Positions 56,597 through 64,000 of a stretch of DNA of 64,000 bases are shown here, one piece after another. The notes beneath the pieces were generated by a model that was not told the DNA's origin, did no database searches, and saw only the letters and a program-made list of their open reading frames with translations. Position numbers and translations under genes: made by a program. This stretch comes from Saccharomonospora sp. CUA-673. GTDB taxonomy: Bacteria; Actinomycetota; Actinomycetes; Mycobacteriales; Pseudonocardiaceae. Numbering within the stretch: position 1 is the stretch's first letter; each line of letters opens with the position of its first letter. The DNA lies in contig NZ_MKKE01000085.1 in the NCBI RefSeq assembly GCF_001942305.1, forward strand, positions 62,001 through 126,000. Direction: 5' to 3'.

Positions 56597-57477
56597 TGAA
56601 AAACAGCGGGCACGATGACCAGCAGGTCGGCAGCACGCCGGCCACGGTCGCGGGTTCCGCCGGGCCGGCCGTCGGAACGTCCGGTGGCCCGGACGGCAGT
56701 ACCCGCGGCGAGGTCGCGCGGGTCCTGTTGGAGCAGGGGCCGATGAGCGCGGCGGCTGTCGCCGAGCAACTCGGCATCAGTCCGACGGCGGTGCGCCGGC
56801 ACCTCGACGCACTGTCGGCCGACCAGGAGGCCGAGACGCGGGACGCGCCTCGGCGCGGCCGGCGGGGGCGTGGCAGGCCCGCGAAACTGTTCCTGCTCAC
56901 CGAGCAGGGCAGGGCGCGGTTCGGGCACGCCTACGACGACCTGGCGGTCTCCGCGATCCGGTTCCTCGCCGAGCATGCGGGCGAGGACGCGGTTCGCGCG
57001 TTCGCCGAGCGGCGCGTCGCGGCGCTCGTCGACCCGTACCGGGAGCAGATCCTCGACGAGGAGGCTCCCGCGGACAAGGCGGAGGCCCTGGCAGCCGTCT
57101 TGACCAGGGAGGGTTACGCTGCGTCGACCCGGGAGGTCGGCGCAGCCGGGCCGGAGTCCGGGGACGCCCCCGGTGTCGCCGGCACCGGTGCGCAACTCTG
57201 CCAGCACCACTGCCCGGTGGCTCACGTCGCAGTGGAGTTCCCGCAGCTGTGCGAGGCCGAGACCGAGGCGTTCGCCCAGTTGCTCGGCACACACGTGCAG
57301 CGACTGGCCACCATCGCACGCGGCGACGCCGTGTGCACCACGCACGTGCCCGGTCCGAAGCCGGTCACGAAGCACGAACTCCGAACGGAGGGACGACTGC
57401 ATGACTGCCGCTGCCGAGCAGCGCAATCCCACCACCACGCCGTTGAGCCAGGAAGAGACCATCGAGTCCCTGGGTAA
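56596..57477 (+). CDS. sufR: Iron-sulfur-responsive repressor SufR
   Basis: DeoR/ArsR-like winged-helix repressor of the suf operon. HTH in residues about 36-75 ([34 protein letters not shown]), a basic linker ([21 protein letters not shown]), and C-terminal cluster cysteines [18 protein letters not shown]. As read, the frame runs 77 bases into sufB (to 57477). In the frame one base back, TGA occurs at 57402 overlapping the sufB ATG, so a lost base in the last 30 codons may hide the true end. Leaderless GTG start under its own operator. Confidence 0.9.
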   Translation: MKNSGHDDQQVGSTPATVAGSAGPAVGTSGGPDGSTRGEVARVLLEQGPMSAAAVAEQLGISPTAVRRHLDALSADQEAETRDAPRRGRRGRGRPAKLFLLTEQGRARFGHAYDDLAVSAIRFLAEHAGEDAVRAFAERRVAALVDPYREQILDEEAPADKAEALAAVLTREGYAASTREVGAAGPESGDAPGVAGTGAQLCQHHCPVAHVAVEFPQLCEAETEAFAQLLGTHVQRLATIARGDAVCTTHVPGPKPVTKHELRTEGRLHDCRCRAAQSHHHAVEPGRDHRVPG

Positions 57478-58849
57478 CTACGCGTTCGGCTGGTCGGACC
57501 CGGACACGGCGGGCGCGAGCGCTCGGCGTGGTCTCAACGACGATGTCGTCACCGACATCTCGGAGAAGAAGTCCGAGCCCGAGTGGATGCGCGATGCACG
57601 CCTGAAGGCCCTCAAGCTCTTCGAGCGCAAGCCGATGCCCAACTGGGGCGCGGACCTGTCGGGTATCGACTTCGACAACATCAAGTACTTCGTCCGTTCC
57701 ACCGAGGAGCAGGCCACCAGCTGGGAGGACCTGCCCGAGGACATCAAGAACACCTACGACAAGCTGGGCATCCCCGAGGCGGAGAAGCAGCGGCTGGTCG
57801 CGGGTGTGGCCGCGCAGTACGAGTCCGAGGTCGTCTACCACCAGATCCGCGAGGACCTGGAGGCCCAGGGCGTGCTGTTCCTGGACACCGACACGGCGCT
57901 GCGTGAGCACCCGGAGATCTTCAAGGAGTACTTCGGCTCGGTCATCCCGTCCGGTGACAACAAGTTCTCCGCGCTGAACACCGCCGTGTGGTCCGGAGGC
58001 TCTTTCATCTACGTGCCGCCGGGCGTGCACGTCGACATCCCGCTGCAGGCCTACTTCCGTATCAACACGGAGAACATGGGCCAGTTCGAGCGGACGCTGA
58101 TCATCGTCGACGAGGGTGCCTACGTGCACTACGTCGAGGGCTGCACGGCGCCGATCTACCAGTCCGACTCGCTGCACTCGGCGGTCGTGGAGATCATCGT
58201 GAAGAAGGGCGGCCGTTGCCGCTACACGACGATCCAGAACTGGTCGAACAACGTCTACAACCTGGTGACCAAGCGGGCCAAGGCCGAAGAGGGCGCCACC
58301 ATGGAGTGGGTCGACGGCAACATCGGCTCCAAGGTGACGATGAAGTACCCGTCGGTCTTCCTGATGGGCGAGCACGCCAAGGGTGAGGTCCTGTCGGTCG
58401 CGTTCGCGGGCGAGGGCCAGCACCAGGACGCGGGCGCCAAGATGGAGCACCTCGCGCCGAACACCTCCTCGACGATCGTGTCGAAGTCGGTGGCGCGCGG
58501 CGGTGGCCGCACCTCGTACCGCGGCCTGGTGAAGGTCGCGAAGCGGGCGCGCAACTCCCGTTCCAGCGTGGTGTGCGACGCCCTGCTGGTGGACACGATC
58601 TCGCGGTCGGACACGTACCCGTACGTGGACATCCGCAACGACGACGTGTCCATGGGCCACGAGGCCACGGTGTCCAAGGTGAGCGAGGACCAGCTGTTCT
58701 ACCTGATGTCGCGTGGCCTCACCGAGGAGGAGGCCATGGCGATGGTGGTGCGCGGGTTCGTCGAGCCCATCGCGCGGGAACTGCCGATGGAGTACGCGCT
58801 CGAGCTCAACCGCCTGATCGAACTGCAGATGGAAGGAAGCGTCGGCTGA
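57401..58849 (+). CDS. sufB: Fe-S cluster assembly scaffold SufB
   Basis: 482 residues, intact. [17 protein letters not shown] start, [51 protein letters not shown] with a conserved Cys, and the C-terminal beta-helix signature [18 protein letters not shown]. Forms the SufBCD scaffold with the next two genes. ATG 57401 preceded by CGGAGGGA. Confidence 0.97.
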   Translation: MTAAAEQRNPTTTPLSQEETIESLGNYAFGWSDPDTAGASARRGLNDDVVTDISEKKSEPEWMRDARLKALKLFERKPMPNWGADLSGIDFDNIKYFVRSTEEQATSWEDLPEDIKNTYDKLGIPEAEKQRLVAGVAAQYESEVVYHQIREDLEAQGVLFLDTDTALREHPEIFKEYFGSVIPSGDNKFSALNTAVWSGGSFIYVPPGVHVDIPLQAYFRINTENMGQFERTLIIVDEGAYVHYVEGCTAPIYQSDSLHSAVVEIIVKKGGRCRYTTIQNWSNNVYNLVTKRAKAEEGATMEWVDGNIGSKVTMKYPSVFLMGEHAKGEVLSVAFAGEGQHQDAGAKMEHLAPNTSSTIVSKSVARGGGRTSYRGLVKVAKRARNSRSSVVCDALLVDTISRSDTYPYVDIRNDDVSMGHEATVSKVSEDQLFYLMSRGLTEEEAMAMVVRGFVEPIARELPMEYALELNRLIELQMEGSVG

Positions 58850-58850
58850 C

Positions 58851-60038
58851 ATGACGGTTGCTGACAACACCGCAGCCGCGAACGCCGCGAACACGGCGGA
58901 GGCCGCCGAGACGATCGTCCCGGCGGCCTCCCGCGCGGAGCGTTTCGCCTCGTACGACGTCGAGGCGTTCGAGGTTCCCGGTGGTCGGGAGGAGAACTGG
59001 CGCTTCACGCCGATGAAGCGTCTGCGCGGACTGCACGACGGGTCCGCCCCGGCCACCGGCGAGGCCGAGGTCGAGGTCGAGGCCGCACCCGAGGTGCGGG
59101 TCGAGACCGTCGGCCGCGACGACGAACGTCTCGGCCGGGCCGGCGTGCCGAGCGACCGGATCGCCGCCCAGGCGTACTCGTCGTTCGAGAAGGCCACGCT
59201 GGTCACGGTGCCGAACGAGACGAAGGCCTCCGCGCGCACGCTGGTGCGTGTGCACGGCCCCGGTGCGGGCAAGACCGCCTACGGTCACGTGCAGATCCGG
59301 GCCGAGCAGTTCGGCGAGGCGACGATCGTGCTCGACCATGTCGGGTCCGGTACGTACGCCGACAACGTCGAGTTCGTCCTCGGCGACGGCGCGCAGCTGA
59401 CCGTGGTGAGCGTGCAGGACTGGGCCGACGACGCGGTGCACGTGTCCGAGCAGCACCTGAAGCTCGGCCGCGATTCGCACCTCAAGCACATCGTCGTCAC
59501 GTTGGGCGGTGACCTGGTGCGGGTGAGCCCGACGGCCACGTTCGCCGGCCCCGGCGGCGACGTCGAGATGCTGGGTCTGCACTTCGCCGACGCCGGTCAG
59601 CACCAGGAGCACCGGCTGTTCGTCGACCACGCGGTGCCGAACTGCAAGTCGAACGTGCTCTACAAGGGTGCGCTGCAGGGCGACGCCGCGCACGCCGTCT
59701 GGATCGGCGACGTGCTGATCCGCGCGGCCGCCGAGGCCACGGAGACCTTCGAGCTCAACCGCAACCTCGTGCTGACCGAGGGTGCGCGGGCCGACTCCGT
59801 GCCGAACCTGGAGATCGAGACCGGTGAGATCTCCGGCGCCGGGCACGCGAGCGCCACGGGGCGGTTCGACGACGAGCAGTTGTTCTACCTGCAGGCGCGG
59901 GGACTGCCCGAGGACGAGGCCCGCAGGCTCGTCGTGCGTGGGTTCTTCCACGAGATCCTGATGAAGATCGACGTTCCCGAGGTGCGTGAGCGGCTCGAGG
60001 CGGCGATCGAGGCGGAACTGACCGCCATCGGCGTGTAA
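58851..60038 (+). CDS. sufD: Fe-S cluster assembly protein SufD
   Basis: 395 residues, intact. ENWRFTPMKRLRGLHDG near the N-terminus, then the SufBD beta-helix (HLKLGRDSHLKHIVVTLGGDLVR, LFVDHAVPNCKSNVLYKGAL) and ARADSVPNLEIETGEISGAGHAS, ending in GFFHEILMKIDVPEVRERLEAAIE. Starts one base after the sufB stop. Confidence 0.96.
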   Translation: MTVADNTAAANAANTAEAAETIVPAASRAERFASYDVEAFEVPGGREENWRFTPMKRLRGLHDGSAPATGEAEVEVEAAPEVRVETVGRDDERLGRAGVPSDRIAAQAYSSFEKATLVTVPNETKASARTLVRVHGPGAGKTAYGHVQIRAEQFGEATIVLDHVGSGTYADNVEFVLGDGAQLTVVSVQDWADDAVHVSEQHLKLGRDSHLKHIVVTLGGDLVRVSPTATFAGPGGDVEMLGLHFADAGQHQEHRLFVDHAVPNCKSNVLYKGALQGDAAHAVWIGDVLIRAAAEATETFELNRNLVLTEGARADSVPNLEIETGEISGAGHASATGRFDDEQLFYLQARGLPEDEARRLVVRGFFHEILMKIDVPEVRERLEAAIEAELTAIGV

Positions 60039-60090
60039 ACGACCGAACCTTCCCCAGAACTTCTCAAGACGCGAAGAGAAACGAAGAGGC

Positions 60091-62680
<2,590 letters not shown>

Positions 62681-62684
<4 letters not shown>

Positions 62685-63079
62685 CCGAGACGCAGAATGA
62701 GCGCGAGGGCCGTACGGCGGCGGATCTGGACCAGGAGACGGCCGGCACTGCTCCGGCGTCGGGCGAGCTGGCGAAGGTCGACGACGTCGAAGAGGCCATG
62801 CGGGATGTGGTGGACCCGGAGCTGGGCATCAATGTGGTGGACCTGGGTCTGGTGTACGACATCCGGGTGGAGCCGGACAACACGGCGACGATCGATATGA
62901 CGTTGACGTCGGCGGCGTGCCCGTTGACGGATGTGATCGAGGACCAGACGGCGTCGGTGTTGAAGACGTCGGGTGTGGACGACTTCCGGATCAACTGGGT
63001 CTGGATGCCGCCGTGGGGTCCGGAGAAGATCACGGAGGACGGCCGCGAGCAGTTGCGCGCGCTGGGCTTCACGGTCTGA
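62681..63079 (+). CDS. sufT: SufT-like MIP18/DUF59 iron-sulfur assembly protein
   Basis: 132 residues. DUF59 core VEEAMRDVVDPELGINVVDLGLVYDI and DMTLTSAACPLTDVIEDQ with the conserved Cys, then the WMPPWGPEKIT ending typical of SufT. Acts in Fe-S maturation, probably as carrier or targeting factor. ATG 62681 overlaps the sufU stop. Last gene of the operon. Confidence 0.93.
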
Positions 63080-63121
63080 CAGTGCAGCGTCGGCTGTAGC
63101 GGCGCCAAGGTTTTCCGCGAC

Positions 63122-63150
63122 GCGGGTCTCACCATCACGGTGGGGCCCGC
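63122..63150. terminator. Bidirectional terminator after the suf operon
   Basis: 12-bp stem GCGGGTCTCACC / GGTGGGGCCCGC (two G-T wobbles), loop ATCAC. The stop codon of the convergent DUF222 gene lies in the loop and its last codons form the right arm. Confidence 0.75.
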
Positions 63151-64000
63151 CGTTTGCGTGCGCGGGGTGGGGTGACGATGGGGTCGGTCGCGCCGTAGTA
63201 GGTGGTGCCGTGGGGTGTGGTGATGGTCGTGGTGCCGCGGGTGGGGTTGTGGCTGTGGGTCCAGCGTGGGTGGTGTTTGAGGCGGTGGTGGTGTCGGCAG
63301 CGGCTGGTGCCGTTGTCTGTTGAGGTGGTGCCGCCGTGGTTCCAGGGTTGTTCGTGGTCGAAGTCGGTGTGGGTGGCCGGCCGGTGACACCACGGGACGA
63401 CGCATTCGCGGTCGCGGATGCGGACGAGGTCTCGGATGGTGGTTGAGGGTCTGCGGCGGGTTCGGCCGAGCGCGGTGGGTTGGCCGGTGGTGGGGTCGCA
63501 GAGGACTTTGCGCCAGGTGCTGGCGGGGTTGGTCATGATCTCTCGGGCGATGGGTGCGGGGATGGTGCCGTAGCCGTCGAGCGTGCAGCCCGAGTCGGTG
63601 ATGCCGAGGGCGGTGGAGGCGGGCATGTGCAGGGAGACGGTGGCGGCGGTTTCGGGTGCGGTGACGCCGGGATCACGCCCGAGGAGCAGATCTGTGGTGA
63701 CATCGGCCCGCAACTGGTCCATCGATCGCGACGATCCGGCCCGCCGCAGGGCCTGAGCCATCCCGTCGACGCGCGCGTAGGCGGCGGAGGCGACCTCGAC
63801 GGGCACGTGTGCGGTCAGTCGGGACATGGCGTTCTCGCCGTGGATGAGCTCAAGTTTCCGACCGCGTCGAGCAACGCGGGCCCGTGCCGTCTGCCCCTCA
63901 GGATCCACGGAATGAGCAATCTTCCGCGCATGTGCGGCGAGGTTGTCGGGTATGAACGTCGAGGTCGGCGCCGACGACAGTTTCTCGGCCAACTGGGCAT
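63135..64000 (-). CDS. DUF222/HNH-endonuclease protein (13E12-type), N-terminus beyond the window
   Basis: At least 288 residues, open to the window edge. DUF222 helical region (LELIHGENAMSRLTAHVPVEVASAAYARVD, SMDQLRADVTTDLLLGRDPG), then an HNH nuclease-like domain RDRECVVPWCHRPATHTDFDHEQPWNHGG ... CRHHHRLKH with C-x4-C, Asp-His and a C-x-HHH pattern. These are abundant multicopy proteins of actinobacteria, often near mobile or repeated DNA. Function unproven. Codon choice is slightly less GC-rich than the suf genes. Confidence 0.9.
   Translation of the reverse strand, partial: AQLAEKLSSAPTSTFIPDNLAAHARKIAHSVDPEGQTARARVARRGRKLELIHGENAMSRLTAHVPVEVASAAYARVDGMAQALRRAGSSRSMDQLRADVTTDLLLGRDPGVTAPETAATVSLHMPASTALGITDSGCTLDGYGTIPAPIAREIMTNPASTWRKVLCDPTTGQPTALGRTRRRPSTTIRDLVRIRDRECVVPWCHRPATHTDFDHEQPWNHGGTTSTDNGTSRCRHHHRLKHHPRWTHSHNPTRGTTTITTPHGTTYYGATDPIVTPPRARKRRAPP

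Overview
High-GC (roughly 70%) actinobacterial chromosome. Gene order follows the mycobacterial/actinomycete core (pnp to dapB; fmt-rsmB-rpe-ribD/E/BA/H; uvrC-rapZ-yvcK-whiA; gap-pgk-tpiA-secG-rbpA; pgl-opcA-zwf-pgi-tal-tkt divergent from ctaB; ctaA-ABC-mptB divergent from sufR-sufBDCSUT). Together with gpgS (glucosylglycerate/methylglucose lipopolysaccharide precursor), MptB (lipomannan), RbpA and a HelD/HelR-type factor this points to the mycolata/Pseudonocardiales side of Actinobacteria, most likely a Pseudonocardiaceae relative. The genus cannot be fixed from the sequence alone.

Layout: 1-4304 pnp (3' part), M16 peptidase, dapB and a TPR membrane protein; 4329-5749 two minus-strand accessory genes (VTT-like membrane protein, GNAT acetyltransferase); 5821-13347 a compact, translationally coupled run from a tiny leader ORF through fmt, rsmB, rpe and the riboflavin genes; 13394-14179 xthA; 14350-19390 uvrC-rapZ-yvcK-whiA; 19599-22479 gpgS and a multi-pass membrane protein; 22548-29389 a three-gene condensin-like (MukFEB / Wadjet JetABC-like) locus, the most interesting accessory segment; 29552-33349 lower glycolysis plus secG and rbpA; 33473-43266 an orphan sensor kinase and the pentose-phosphate block on the minus strand; 43733-52605 ctaB, helR-like, an FKBP lipoprotein, quinone reductase, an ATP-grasp enzyme, a desaturase and ctaA; 52721-56402 an ABC-2 exporter and mptB; 56596-63079 the suf Fe-S assembly operon under its SufR repressor; 63135-end a partial DUF222/HNH protein.

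A striking property of this particular sequence is the large number of single-base losses. About 25 conserved housekeeping genes or gene junctions (pnp, rpe, ribD, uvrC, whiA, tpiA, zwf, pgi, ctaB, sufS and others) lose reading frame by exactly -1, and where the site can be pinned it is a GG or CC doublet. Restoring one base rebuilds a full-length family member each time. I therefore treat these as probable sequencing/assembly errors, annotate the genes across the breaks, and regard the apparent transaldolase-glucose-6-phosphate isomerase fusion as a product of the same error.

Regulatory themes: many start codons overlap the preceding stop (ATGA/GTGA); several monocistronic or first genes have a TAnnnT -10 box ending exactly six bases before a GTG/ATG start, predicting leaderless mRNAs; convergent gene pairs are separated by strong bidirectional hairpins; sufR and ctaA have palindromes lying on their own -10 boxes. 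No tRNA, rRNA, CRISPR array, insertion sequence or prophage was seen.
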